64,000 bases of DNA from Anabaena sp051781005 (GCF_051781005.1 NZ_JBPWOA010000006.1:186001-250000); one strand, 5' to 3'. Positions 37,073 through 45,356 are shown, numbered from the stretch's first letter. A program made the numbers and translations. Notes: a model not told the origin generated them from the letters alone.

Positions 37073-37225
37073 TCCCGTGGTTTTTGCGATTGCTCCGTCG
37101 TTCCTCCTCTCTACGAGACGCTAACGCGAACGCAATGACAGGTTTCCAGAGCGATCGCAAAACCTCAAGCTAGATGACGAAACCAAGTACTAGTAGGAAT
37201 TTTAAGACTTGTGTGTACACCGTAG
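36981..37225. mobile_element. MITE-like element, 20-bp TIR family, copy 2
   Basis: 245 bp. The left end starts CTACGGTGTACACACAAGT (36981-36999) and the right end is GACTTGTGTGTACACCGTAG (37206-37225). It lies in the tail of the tnpB remnant. Nested inside is another repeat type: TGTCATTACGAGCGGAGCGA (from 37039) with its inverted partner ending in GCAATGACA (to 37141). Confidence 0.75.
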
Positions 37226-37530
37226 GCTGTAGGAGGGGAGGTAAGACCAAAGCTGGGGCGAAAGTCCAAGTTGCGGCACTCCCCCTTGAGTACAGAAGCT
37301 CCTAGTTCAGCCATAGGCAACTAGGAGCAGTTCACTTTATTGAAACCTATTTTTGTGATGAAATCCTGGCGTGAAGTCATAGTTTGGCAACAAAACATTG
37401 CAACAACTAATTAAGTCGCAGTCTTATTTTATATATCTGCTGCCATCTAACAAACAGTGAAATTTCTGAATAGCATCACGGACAGTTGAGAGTATCATAG
37501 GCATCTGATACCCAAAATTCGAGATCAAAA
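37226..37530. other. Region upstream of the Ca2+/H+ exchanger
   Basis: About 300 bp. A 6-bp inverted repeat GTATCA-N8-TGATAC (37492-37511) sits 20 bp before the ATG at 37531 and overlaps the place for a ribosome-binding site or operator. A CTCCTAGTT / AACTAGGAG hairpin at about 37299-37328 is also visible. Confidence 0.45.
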
Positions 37531-38649
37531 ATGTCAGCTAAAAACATCATTTTTGCAATTTTGTTACTGTTTATACCAATCTCTTTAACCGCTCACTTCC
37601 TGGAATGGGGAGACTTAATAGTTTTCATTACCGCTGGAATAGCAATTCTCCCCCTCGCAGCTTGGATGGGTACAGCCACAGAAGAAATTGCCGTAGTCGT
37701 GGGGCCATCATTAGGAGGGTTATTAAACGCCACCTTTGGTAACGCTACAGAACTAATTATTGCTTTAGTTGCCCTCAATGCCGGGCTAATAGATGTTGTT
37801 AAAGCCAGTATCACTGGCTCAATTATCAGTAATTTACTCTTAGTCATGGGTTTTTCCATGCTTTTGGGTGGACTACGCTACAAAGAGCAAACATTTCAGT
37901 CAGTTGTGGCACGAGTAAATGCTTCATCAATGAATTTGGCAGTGATTGCCATTTTATTACCAACAGCGATGAACTACACTTCAATCGGCATTAACGAAAG
38001 AACAGTGCAGAATCTTTCCCTTGCCGTTGCTGTCGTCTTAATTCTGGTTTATGGCTTAACACTGCTATTTTCCATGAAAACCCATGCCTATTTATATGAC
38101 GTGGGTGTAGCAGAGATAGAGATAGAAGCAGCAGACACAGATGTAAAAATAGAGGAAATCGCTGAAGAAAAACCAAATCTTTGGCTTTGGACTGGTGTAC
38201 TGCTAGTATGTACCCTGCTAGTAGCCCTAGAGTCAGAATTGCTAGTTGATACTTTAGAAGTAGCCACATCCAAGTTAGGTTTGACATCACTATTTACAGG
38301 GGTGATTTTATTGCCCATTGTCGGTAACGCCGCAGAACACGCTACAGCCGTCACCGTAGCCATGAAAGATAAGATGGATCTTTCTCTATCTGTAGCTGTA
38401 GGATCTAGTATGCAGATTGCCCTATTCGTAGCCCCTGTTTTAGTAATTGCTGGGCGGTTATTGGGTCAGCCGATGGATTTAGATTTCAATCCCTTTGAAT
38501 TGGTGGCGGTGGCAGTATCGGTGTTAATTGCCAATAGCATTAGTTCTGATGGTAAGTCTAATTGGTTGGAAGGAACTTTACTCTTAGCTGCCTATACAGT
38601 CTTGGGTTTCGCTTTCTATTTCCATCCGGTTGTTGACACTATGGGTTAG
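37531..38649 (+). CDS. cax: Calcium/proton exchanger (CaCA family, Cax type)
   Basis: 372 residues with about 11 membrane helices in two halves. Each half has the signature glutamate motif: GNATELIIALVAL (about 72-84) and GNAAEHATAVTVA (about 266-278). An acidic cytoplasmic loop (EIEIEAADTDVKIEEIAEEK, about 196-215) separates the halves, as in Cax proteins. It exports Ca2+ in exchange for protons, at the cytoplasmic or thylakoid membrane. Single gene, followed by a strong hairpin (38659-38693). Confidence 0.92.
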   Translation: MSAKNIIFAILLLFIPISLTAHFLEWGDLIVFITAGIAILPLAAWMGTATEEIAVVVGPSLGGLLNATFGNATELIIALVALNAGLIDVVKASITGSIISNLLLVMGFSMLLGGLRYKEQTFQSVVARVNASSMNLAVIAILLPTAMNYTSIGINERTVQNLSLAVAVVLILVYGLTLLFSMKTHAYLYDVGVAEIEIEAADTDVKIEEIAEEKPNLWLWTGVLLVCTLLVALESELLVDTLEVATSKLGLTSLFTGVILLPIVGNAAEHATAVTVAMKDKMDLSLSVAVGSSMQIALFVAPVLVIAGRLLGQPMDLDFNPFELVAVAVSVLIANSISSDGKSNWLEGTLLLAAYTVLGFAFYFHPVVDTMG

Positions 38650-38658
38650 ATCAATCCA

Positions 38659-38693
38659 GTGTCCAGAGCAATTCCTACTATTGCTTTGGACAC
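38659..38693 (+). terminator. Hairpin after the Ca2+/H+ exchanger gene
   Basis: Arms GTGTCCAGAGCAAT and ATTGCTTTGGACAC pair over 14 bp with one G-T wobble and a 7-nt loop, starting 10 bp after the stop codon. No long T-run follows (AAACAAACTT), so it may be a processing or stability hairpin. Confidence 0.6.
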
Positions 38694-39020
38694 AAACAAA
38701 CTTAAAATAATTCGTAATTTGTAATTCGTAATTTATTTAAGGCAGATCTTTACGTAAATTTTTGTTCTTTATATTGCTTATTTTTACCTAAGAGAATTTC
38801 TGTAAGTATTCAGGATAGAGAATAAAGACTTTTCGAGTCAAATTTAAGGATTTTGGTAAAATCTTGCTTCTCTCTATATCTTCATTTCATAAGCATTCTG
38901 ACTCCTGACTCCTGACTCCTGAATTCTTACGAATTTATTTATTGAGAGTCATAGTTTTATCTTATTTGTTTGTCTACTCCTGGTTTATCCTTATAGGTGC
39001 AAGATATGAGATGAACTACG
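38694..39020. other. Gap before the peptidoglycan-binding gene
   Basis: About 330 bp dominated by the MITE-like element at 38802-38930; the rest is AT-rich and presumably contains the promoter. Confidence 0.5.
38802..38930. mobile_element. MITE-like element, TIR GTAAG-ATTCAGGA, copy 2
   Basis: 129 bp from GTAAGTATTCAGGA to TCCTGAATTCTTAC (13 of 14 inverted). The right arm carries three GACTCCT heptamers (38899-38920). Its interior (AAAATCTTGCTTCTCTCTAT, TTCATTTCATAAGCATTCTG) is closely shared with 48682-48835. Confidence 0.75.
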
Positions 39021-39569
39021 ATGACTGAAATTGGCCTGCTAATGACGGGCGTGTTAAGCACCACACAACCAAATTTGCCCCATTTACCGAAGCAACGACC
39101 ATTTCAGATCAAAAATGGCGTGCAGAAGTCAAGCACTAGTCAATTATCTCCGTCAGTTTCTACTTCTCAAATCACACCACCTGAATTTATGGAAACAGAT
39201 GGAAGAGAGAAATCTAAAATTTCTGCGATCGCCATCAAGCGAGATAAAATATTAAAGCAAGTCCGACAAAAGCACCTTTCCTCCATATCCTTAAACTTAG
39301 CCGATGCTCAGGATCTCCCCACCAAAGGGCAAATATTAGCACGATATCAAGGATATAATAGACAACCTATGCCAACTTTACGTTTTGGTAGCTCAGGTAT
39401 ATCTGTAAGAATTATGCAGCGGTTATTAGTGTCTAACGGCTATGGTATCCGAATTGATGGGATATTTGGTCCTCTGACAGAGGCAGCTATCAAAGCCTTT
39501 CAAAATCAGCGCAGTTTATTAGTAGATGGTATAGTCGGTCAAAGAACTTGGTGGGAGTTGTCAATTTAA
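39021..39569 (+). CDS. Peptidoglycan-binding-domain protein
   Basis: 182 residues. The C-terminal ~65 residues form a PG_binding_1 domain (LRFGSSGISVRIMQRLLVSN, IDGIFGPLTEAAIKAFQ, LLVDGIVGQRTWWEL). The N-terminal ~110 residues are polar, Ser/Thr/Gln-rich, without a clear signal peptide or catalytic domain. Such proteins usually localise to the cell wall by binding stem peptides, but the export route is unclear here. Start ATG 39021 is the first in frame after an AT-rich leader. Confidence 0.78.
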   Translation: MTEIGLLMTGVLSTTQPNLPHLPKQRPFQIKNGVQKSSTSQLSPSVSTSQITPPEFMETDGREKSKISAIAIKRDKILKQVRQKHLSSISLNLADAQDLPTKGQILARYQGYNRQPMPTLRFGSSGISVRIMQRLLVSNGYGIRIDGIFGPLTEAAIKAFQNQRSLLVDGIVGQRTWWELSI

Positions 39570-39605
39570 GGGCTAGGACGGGCAAGATACCTGTCCCAGA
39601 AGAAC

Positions 39606-39742
39606 TTAGAAACTTCCAAATAAAAAAATATTCCGTATTTGTGAGGGCAGGGAGCAGGGAGCAGGGAGCAGGGAGCAGGGAGTAGGGGAGGAAAAGTTGT
39701 TTTGATTTCACAAATTGCATCATTTTTTGTGGAGTTCTCTTA
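39606..39742. mobile_element. MITE-like element, TIR TTAGAGACTTCCA, copy B
   Basis: 137 bp, same ends and flanking blocks as 27500-27651. The interior carries five or more GCAGGGA heptamers (about 39646-39686). Its last three bases (39740-39742) are the stop codon of susA read on the minus strand. Confidence 0.72.
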
Positions 39743-42160
39743 GCGATATTTATGCTGTTCTAATAAGTGCTGCGCCCTGGGTTTGTAAATTAGATAAAAT
39801 AAAGCCTCTAGATAGCGCAATAAATCTTCACGATTCTCCTTGGAGCTAAAATTCCAGAAACCATAAATCCGTGCTAATGATAGCAGCTTGGTAGTATGAA
39901 TCTTCCAAGTATAGGTACTATAAACTCGCTCTATTGCGTGCTGAGAAATTTCTGACCAATAATTAGGATTATGATCACATTTAGTCACAAACTCCAGAAT
40001 TTTAGCGGCTGTTTCTTCTAAATTTGTGGGGTTAATGTAAAACCCATTCACCTGATCCTGAATAATTTCCTGTGGTCCACCAAATTGGGTAGCAAAAGTG
40101 GGTAATCCCGAAATCATCGCTTCCAAAATTGTCAACCCAAATGCTTCAAATAAAGCCGGTTGCACAAATATTCCTTGACGTTCAGCAATAACGCGGTAAA
40201 TTTCCCCAGAATCAGTTTTGCTTAAGCGCACACCTAACCAGCGAATTTTGCCGTGGAGATTATATTCGTCAATTATGTGATAAAGCCTGATAATTTCGTC
40301 TCGTTCTTCATTATCGCCAGATTCTTCTACACGCAACTTACCTGCAACTAAAATTAAGTTGCATCGCTCTTGTAATTCTGGACTTTTACCAAAGCATTCT
40401 GCCAAACCAGTTAAATTTTTGATTCGGTCAAGACGTGCCATTGAAAACAGTGGACGCTTGCTAGGATCATCGAGTTTACCAAAGATTTGAGCAGGATCTT
40501 CTAGAGTAAAGAGAATTTCTTCTAGTCGTAAACTATCACTTTCTACTCTGTCTTGAGTCCTTGTATAGGGGAAATAATAATTCTCATTTACCCCAGGTGG
40601 CACAACATTAAACTTAGGACTAAATAATTCTATGCCATTAACCACATGATATAAATCTGGCATAGTGAAACATTTGTAAGATTCGTACTGTCCTACACTG
40701 TCCCTTGTACCAACAATTTCTTGATAGGTGCTGCTGACGACAAAATTAGCAGCGTTCATAGCGATTAAGTCAGCAGTAAATTGTAAGGAAAAATGATATT
40801 TATCATCTAAATCTTGCCAGTAGAGGTTACTAAACAAGTATTTAGATTTTTCTAACGCATGGGCAATATTACATTGGGTGACTTTCATCCGTCGCGCTAA
40901 TAAAAACGCCACTAAGTTACCATCAGAATAGTTACCAACAATTAAATCAGGTCTACCTTGTAATTCTGCTAATAGTTCTGTCTCTGAGTCAATGGCAAAG
41001 GTTTCTAAGTAAGGCCAAAACTCAAACCGAGAAATCCAGTTTTGAGTCATGTTGGGATTAAATTCCCGCAAGGGTACACGCAAAATCCAGGCATTTTCTG
41101 AACCATGAACTTTTTCTAGTCTTTGGTTACACAAAGTACCATCGCTATGAGGAATTAAGCGGGTGAGAATAATTACTTTTGGTTGGACATTTAAGCCTTC
41201 TAAACCAGCTAACATTGCATCTTCTTGTAGCTGCTTTTCTAGACTTTTAGCTTGGTCAAGGACATAAACTACCTGTCCTCCAGTATCGGGACGACCTAAA
41301 ACTCCCTCTTGTCCAAACCAACCATGAGCGGAAACTAAAACAATTCTAAAAATAATCGGCAGACGAGAGATGAAACCTTCGAGAGTTTGCGGATCAGGAG
41401 AATCAATTAGTTCATCCAGAATGTTCAGAGTCTCTTGCACACGTCCAGCTGTGTTCCCCCAACCAGGTTCAAAACCGATCATCTGCAATTGAAACCGGAA
41501 TTGTTCGTATGGTTCATTTTTAGGGCGATCGCTCACTAAAGCTATGGCTTTCTTGATCTGCACAGAAAGTTGCTGCTGTGATTGAATGCGATCGTTGATT
41601 AACAATTGCACACCGTTATAATGGTGCAAGCGCAAAAAATTAAATAGGGTTTCTAGCCACTGTTTCGGGTCTTGGAAGAGTTTGCTAGATAGATAACGAT
41701 TGAGAAATTGTACCCCTTTACCAATATTTTTGGGGTCACGAATGGCCGGGGAATAATCATAAAACGGACCAAAATCAAGTTCTAACAGATCACCATCTTG
41801 GGGATGAAATTGGTTGACTAAGCGATCGCGCAGATCCAACAACTCCTGTACTGTCATTGGGATAACATCAAATTCTTCCGTTAGACGATAAACTTCCTGA
41901 CTTGCAATTTTCGGACGAATGATGAAACAAAAGCTTGATTCTTCTTGAATAATCTCCTGGGTATAGTAAATTAGTTTGCCTAAATTTGAGTCGGTGCAGA
42001 ACTGCTCAGATTTAGAGTATTTAGAACAGTAATCACTATAGACATTAATTGTATCGTTCCTTAGCCAGTACTTTTTGTCTTGTTGGCGTAAGTCACTAAT
42101 AAATGAACGTAAATCAACTTTTTCTTCACTGTCTAGTAATGTTTGGAGTAATTCAGACAT
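39740..42160 (-). CDS. susA: Sucrose synthase
   Basis: 806 residues, the usual length of cyanobacterial and plant sucrose synthase. The N-terminal regulatory half leads into GT-B catalytic motifs: GQEGVLGRPDTGGQVVYVLD (about 280-299), IAHALEKSKYLFSNLYW and the EFGLTILEAM-type loop seen as PALFEAFGLTILEAMISGLP. It reversibly cleaves sucrose with UDP or ADP; in heterocystous cyanobacteria SusA feeds sucrose into sugar nucleotides and glycogen in vegetative cells. The stop codon is formed by the edge of the adjoining MITE-like element. An inverted repeat upstream (42193-42257) may be regulatory. Confidence 0.95.
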   Translation of the reverse strand: MSELLQTLLDSEEKVDLRSFISDLRQQDKKYWLRNDTINVYSDYCSKYSKSEQFCTDSNLGKLIYYTQEIIQEESSFCFIIRPKIASQEVYRLTEEFDVIPMTVQELLDLRDRLVNQFHPQDGDLLELDFGPFYDYSPAIRDPKNIGKGVQFLNRYLSSKLFQDPKQWLETLFNFLRLHHYNGVQLLINDRIQSQQQLSVQIKKAIALVSDRPKNEPYEQFRFQLQMIGFEPGWGNTAGRVQETLNILDELIDSPDPQTLEGFISRLPIIFRIVLVSAHGWFGQEGVLGRPDTGGQVVYVLDQAKSLEKQLQEDAMLAGLEGLNVQPKVIILTRLIPHSDGTLCNQRLEKVHGSENAWILRVPLREFNPNMTQNWISRFEFWPYLETFAIDSETELLAELQGRPDLIVGNYSDGNLVAFLLARRMKVTQCNIAHALEKSKYLFSNLYWQDLDDKYHFSLQFTADLIAMNAANFVVSSTYQEIVGTRDSVGQYESYKCFTMPDLYHVVNGIELFSPKFNVVPPGVNENYYFPYTRTQDRVESDSLRLEEILFTLEDPAQIFGKLDDPSKRPLFSMARLDRIKNLTGLAECFGKSPELQERCNLILVAGKLRVEESGDNEERDEIIRLYHIIDEYNLHGKIRWLGVRLSKTDSGEIYRVIAERQGIFVQPALFEAFGLTILEAMISGLPTFATQFGGPQEIIQDQVNGFYINPTNLEETAAKILEFVTKCDHNPNYWSEISQHAIERVYSTYTWKIHTTKLLSLARIYGFWNFSSKENREDLLRYLEALFYLIYKPRAQHLLEQHKYR

Positions 42161-42734
42161 GACAACACAAGATAATATTTTTTTGCAAAGTGGATCAACA
42201 CTTTTTATCTATTTTCTGAGTATTGAAGGTTTAGCAAATAGATAGAACGTGTTGATCTTGAACTAAATTATCTATATCACACTATTTTGGTATCTAACGG
42301 CAGGAATACCTTTTTTCTAACTTTTGATAGATGTCTGGTAGCGATTTTCAACAATATAAATCAGACTCCTATCTCTGATGATTTATAGCTTCTGCTTGTG
42401 CTTAATCAAATATTAACTTAATGAGAGAACTTTCCTGATTACCTTTTTATTAAATACCCATAATACATCAGGTGTAAAACTACGTAAAGTTTTATTTTTG
42501 TCAGAATCAGGATTTCCAGGATTTAAGGATGAACAGGATGAATTCTGGGATTTTATCACCAATTACCAATTACCCATTACCAGCCTCAACTAGATAACTA
42601 GCAACTTGGGTTAGAAATAATAGCTATTTTTAATTTAAATAAATTAAAATTAATTTTTGATATTTTCTACTAAATTTTTAATTTCTCTTGGTTATAATTT
42701 CAGCATTGAGTCATTAATATCTGGTTGATAACCT
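42161..42734. other. Divergent gap upstream of susA
   Basis: About 570 bp, AT-rich. It holds the inverted repeat noted separately, a CAGGATTTCCAGGATT...GAACAGGATG repeat (about 42506-42540) and CCAATTACC heptamer-type copies (42560-42584). Promoters for susA (minus) and the 38-residue gene (plus) must lie here. Confidence 0.5.
42193..42257. promoter_or_regulatory. Inverted repeat upstream of susA
   Basis: GATCAACAC (42193-42201) and GTGTTGATC (42249-42257) are exact inverted 9-mers, 33 and 89 bp upstream of the susA ATG. They could be paired operator half-sites or a leader hairpin. Inference only. Confidence 0.35.
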
Positions 42735-42851
42735 ATGGCTGACAATACACAAAACTTAACATCTCCTGACCACAGTATAGGCAACATGATGATCATCACG
42801 TTTCTTGTCTTCTGTGGGCTAAGTTTCATCTTTCTTTTAGGAATTTTCTAA
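42735..42851 (+). CDS. Small single-pass membrane protein (38 aa), unrecognised
   Basis: ATG 42735 opens a 38-codon frame: a polar N-terminus (ADNTQNLTSPDHSIGN), then one hydrophobic helix of about 20 residues (MMIITFLVFCGLSFIFLLGI). The size and layout are like small subunits of photosynthetic or NDH complexes, but I cannot match it to a named one. A strong intrinsic terminator starts 26 bp after the stop, which supports a real transcript. Placement of an N-out or N-in topology is not possible by eye. Confidence 0.6.
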   Translation: MADNTQNLTSPDHSIGNMMIITFLVFCGLSFIFLLGIF

Positions 42852-42876
42852 GGCTTAATGTGCGTTCAATAACAGC

Positions 42877-42919
42877 AAAAATGGAAGCTGATTAATTAAG
42901 TGCATCAGCTTCCATTTTT
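42877..42919 (+). terminator. Intrinsic terminator after the 38-aa gene
   Basis: Arms AAAAATGGAAGCTGAT (42877-42892) and ATCAGCTTCCATTTTT (42904-42919) form a perfect 16-bp stem with an 11-nt loop and built-in A/T tracts. It can work in both directions, so it may also end readthrough toward the minus-strand tRNA-His. Confidence 0.85.
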
Positions 42920-42961
42920 AAGTAATAAATCTATTTGCTGTAGAGCATTTTAGATATTTAA

Positions 42962-43037
42962 GGGCGAACGACGGGACTTGAACCCGCGGAATGGTGGTAC
43001 CACAAACCACTGCCTTAACCACTTGGCTACGCTCGCC
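42962..43037 (-). tRNA. trnH: tRNA-His (GTG anticodon)
   Basis: 76 nt on the minus strand. The acceptor stem GGCGAGC pairs with GTTCGCC (one G-T wobble), the D arm has AGCCAAGTGGTTAAGGC, the anticodon loop reads TTTGTGG and the T arm CGGGTTCAAGTCCCG. The discriminator is C, as in bacterial tRNA-His. CCA is not encoded, and G-1 is not obvious in the gene. Confidence 0.95.
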
Positions 43038-43154
43038 ATTCACTACTTGAGTATAGCACGCCTTCGGCAAAATGGTCAATATTTTTTGCCAGAAATTGAG
43101 TGAATTTCTTTGTAATCTTTAATAGTATAAAGACCACATCACAATCGAGAGTAT

Positions 43155-43535
43155 ATGAAAGTCTGGACTATTATTACATCTGTAGGAGCGGCAGGAATCG
43201 CCGTCTTGGGAGTGACGATGGCCAAGACAAATCCTCAACAGGCTGAATATGAAGAATATGCAGTGCAACGGCTGACAACCTACTTAAAAACGGATGTTTG
43301 CAAAAAAACACCGAATTTCTTGCAAAATCTCATACAATTTAATTGCGATAAGTTAATTGAGTCAGTTAACCCACAAATGCGAGATATTATTGCCAGTACG
43401 ACAAAACGGCAAAATTATATTGTTTTTAGTGTTTATAGTACTGAACTCAAGCTTGATAATTTATTACCTAACTATAAATTTGAAACTGTAGGGGCGTTAG
43501 ACAACTTTTATACTTATAAGGCCGAGCAGCGATGA
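43155..43535 (+). CDS. DUF4359-family protein
   Basis: 126 residues of the cyanobacterial DUF4359 family. An N-terminal hydrophobic segment (about 4-22, WTIITSVGAAGIAVLGVTM) acts as a signal or anchor. The small domain that follows has EYEEYAVQRLTTYLKTDVCK with paired cysteines (Cys49 and a second Cys in FNCDKLI, about 64) and a C-terminal beta-rich part (NYIVFSVYSTELKL). Function unknown; extracytoplasmic location likely. It is 67 bp before the kinase gene and may be co-transcribed. Confidence 0.75.
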   Translation: MKVWTIITSVGAAGIAVLGVTMAKTNPQQAEYEEYAVQRLTTYLKTDVCKKTPNFLQNLIQFNCDKLIESVNPQMRDIIASTTKRQNYIVFSVYSTELKLDNLLPNYKFETVGALDNFYTYKAEQR

Positions 43536-43568
43536 GGTGACAGGGAACAGGTGAAGGAAGAGTTTTTC

Positions 43569-43598
43569 CCAATGACCAATGACCAATGACTAATGACT
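43569..43598. repeat. CAATGAC-type heptanucleotide repeats
   Basis: Four units of a 7-bp repeat (three CCAATGA-frame copies and one variant) directly upstream of the kinase start at 43603. Confidence 0.6.
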
Positions 43599-43602
43599 TG
43601 TA

Positions 43603-45138
43603 ATGAGTTTTTGTACTGCTTGTCTGTATCCGCAATATCTTGACACTACTCTATTTTGTAGTAAATGTGGTAAGCCATTATTACTCAAAGAACGCTATCG
43701 GGTACTTTATCCTATTGGTAGCGGTGGATTTGGCAGAACATTTTTGGCTGTAGATGAGCACTTGCCGTCAAAACCCAGGTGTGTAATCAAACAACTTTAT
43801 TTTTCAGATCCCAATAGCGCTATTTTTACAAAGGTTGTGCAGTTATTTCATCAGGAAGCGGTGCGTTTAGATGAATTGCAACATTCCCAAATTCCCCGAT
43901 TATTGGCACACTTTGAACAAGAAAGTCAGTTGTATTTGGTGCAGGAATTAATTGTGGGGCGGACTTTAGCTCAGGAATTGCAAGAACAAGGTGTATTTAG
44001 TGAAGTGCATATTTGGCAATTGCTCAAAGATTTATTACCTGTACTGCAATTTATTCATGCTCGACGGGTGATTCATCGGGATATTAAACCAGCAAATATC
44101 ATGCGGAGATATACTCCTTTAGCTGGGAATGAATCTGAAGATCCTCAACCAATTACTAACGCTGCATTATTAAATAAAGGTTCTACCATGACTATTGGTG
44201 GACTGGAATCTCTGTCTTTTCAACAACAGCGAAGAAAAATCTTACCAGCTAGTAATATCAAGGCAGCAAATCGCACCGACAACTCTGCATCTGGGGAGAT
44301 AGTGTTGATTGACTTTGGAGTTGCTAAACAAATCACCGCTACAGCTTTGGTAAATACTGGTACTACAGTAGGTAGTGCCGAATATATGGCTCCTGAACAA
44401 ATGCGGGGTAAAGCTTTACCAGCTAGTGATCTCTACAGTTTGGGTGTGAGTTGTGTTTACTTGTTAACTGGTGTTTCTCCCTTTGAGTTATTTGACGTGA
44501 CAAGCGATCGCTGGATATGGCAAAATTATTTACCTAATGGCAATCGTATTTCCGACCGTTTGAGCATAATTCTTGATAAACTCCTCCAAAATGCCCTTTC
44601 CCAACGTTATCAATCGGCTACAGAAGTTTTAGCCGCAATCAACGCAGAAGTAAAACCAATTAAACAACAGCTACTTAATACCCTAAATTCAGCCGTAGGA
44701 GTTGATTATAAACGGTTAGAAAAATTACTAAAATATAAAAAATGGCAACAAGCAGATCAAGAAACTTGGGTAGTGATGTGTCAAGCTTTATCTAAACCTG
44801 CGGGTAAATATTTATTTAATACTGACTTAGAAAACTTGCCTAGTGAGGATCTACAGATAATTGATCAATTGTGGACAAAATATAGCCAAGGGCGTTTTGG
44901 TTTCAGTGTGCAAGTACAAATTTATGAAAGCTGTGGTCAAGACTACGGTCAGTTTTGCGCTACTGTTGGTTGGGACATAACCAAATCTAGTTCTTTCACC
45001 CAAAATTTATTTTTTACCTCGTCAGTACCTAAAGGAAATTTGCCCTCACACGCTTGGGTGGGAGGAACTAAACCCTGGCAACATATCAATGCGTTGGGTG
45101 CTGCTCTTTTGAAAATAGAGTATCCTGACCGGAAGTAA
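43603..45138 (+). CDS. Serine/threonine protein kinase fused to a GUN4-like domain
   Basis: 511 residues. An N-terminal zinc ribbon (CTACLYPQ...FCSKCGKPLL, residues 4-22) precedes a Hanks-type kinase: glycine loop IGSGGFGRTF, VIKQL Lys, catalytic VIHRDIKPANIM (His158, Asp160), DFG at 237, and APEQMRG. A ~70-residue low-complexity insert lies between the HRD and DFG motifs, longer than usual. The C-terminal part (about 355-500: LNSAVGVDYKRLEKLLKYKK, DLQIIDQLWTKYSQGRFGFS, CATVGW) is a GUN4-type domain, which in GUN4 itself binds porphyrins and stimulates Mg-chelatase. A kinase sensing tetrapyrrole status is a reasonable hypothesis. Its stop codon sits at the base of a bidirectional terminator. 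Confidence 0.88.
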   Translation: MSFCTACLYPQYLDTTLFCSKCGKPLLLKERYRVLYPIGSGGFGRTFLAVDEHLPSKPRCVIKQLYFSDPNSAIFTKVVQLFHQEAVRLDELQHSQIPRLLAHFEQESQLYLVQELIVGRTLAQELQEQGVFSEVHIWQLLKDLLPVLQFIHARRVIHRDIKPANIMRRYTPLAGNESEDPQPITNAALLNKGSTMTIGGLESLSFQQQRRKILPASNIKAANRTDNSASGEIVLIDFGVAKQITATALVNTGTTVGSAEYMAPEQMRGKALPASDLYSLGVSCVYLLTGVSPFELFDVTSDRWIWQNYLPNGNRISDRLSIILDKLLQNALSQRYQSATEVLAAINAEVKPIKQQLLNTLNSAVGVDYKRLEKLLKYKKWQQADQETWVVMCQALSKPAGKYLFNTDLENLPSEDLQIIDQLWTKYSQGRFGFSVQVQIYESCGQDYGQFCATVGWDITKSSSFTQNLFFTSSVPKGNLPSHAWVGGTKPWQHINALGAALLKIEYPDRK

Positions 45139-45179
45139 AATATCAACGTTGATCAATCAGATATCAACGTTGATATTTT
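45137..45179. terminator. Bidirectional terminator overlapping two convergent genes
   Basis: A perfect 17-bp stem, AAAATATCAACGTTGAT (45137-45153) and ATCAACGTTGATATTTT (45163-45179), loop of 9 nt. It includes the last bases of the kinase stop codon and, on the other strand, the final codons of the 62-residue gene. Confidence 0.85.
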
Positions 45180-45345
45180 CTATCTGTTTAGCGGCTTTCT
45201 CCCACAACTTTGCAGATTCTTGATCATTCCAATGAGTTCTCAGATTTTCCGCTTTTTTGTGGCATATTCGTTCTAGCATCTCTAGAATTGCACCTAGTGT
45301 TAGCTGATCCACTAACCCTTCTAAAACACTCATGAATTCTTTCAT
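45157..45345 (-). CDS. Small helical protein (62 aa), cyanobacterial, function unknown
   Basis: 62 residues from ATG 45345 (MKEFMSVLEGLVDQLTLGAI); a longer frame to 45402 would overlap sirB and is unlikely. The sequence is amphipathic and helical (LEMLERICHKKAENLRTHWN, SAKLWEKAAKQIEN) and resembles short cyanobacterial proteins of unknown function with a xxICxxKAExxxxxWxDxxxAxxWEKA pattern, from memory. No membrane segment. It diverges from sirB, with just 11 bp between the start codons, so the two promoters must lie within neighbouring coding sequence. Its last codons are part of the terminator stem. Confidence 0.7.
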   Translation of the reverse strand: MKEFMSVLEGLVDQLTLGAILEMLERICHKKAENLRTHWNDQESAKLWEKAAKQIENINVDI

Positions 45346-45356
45346 ATAAATACCCC

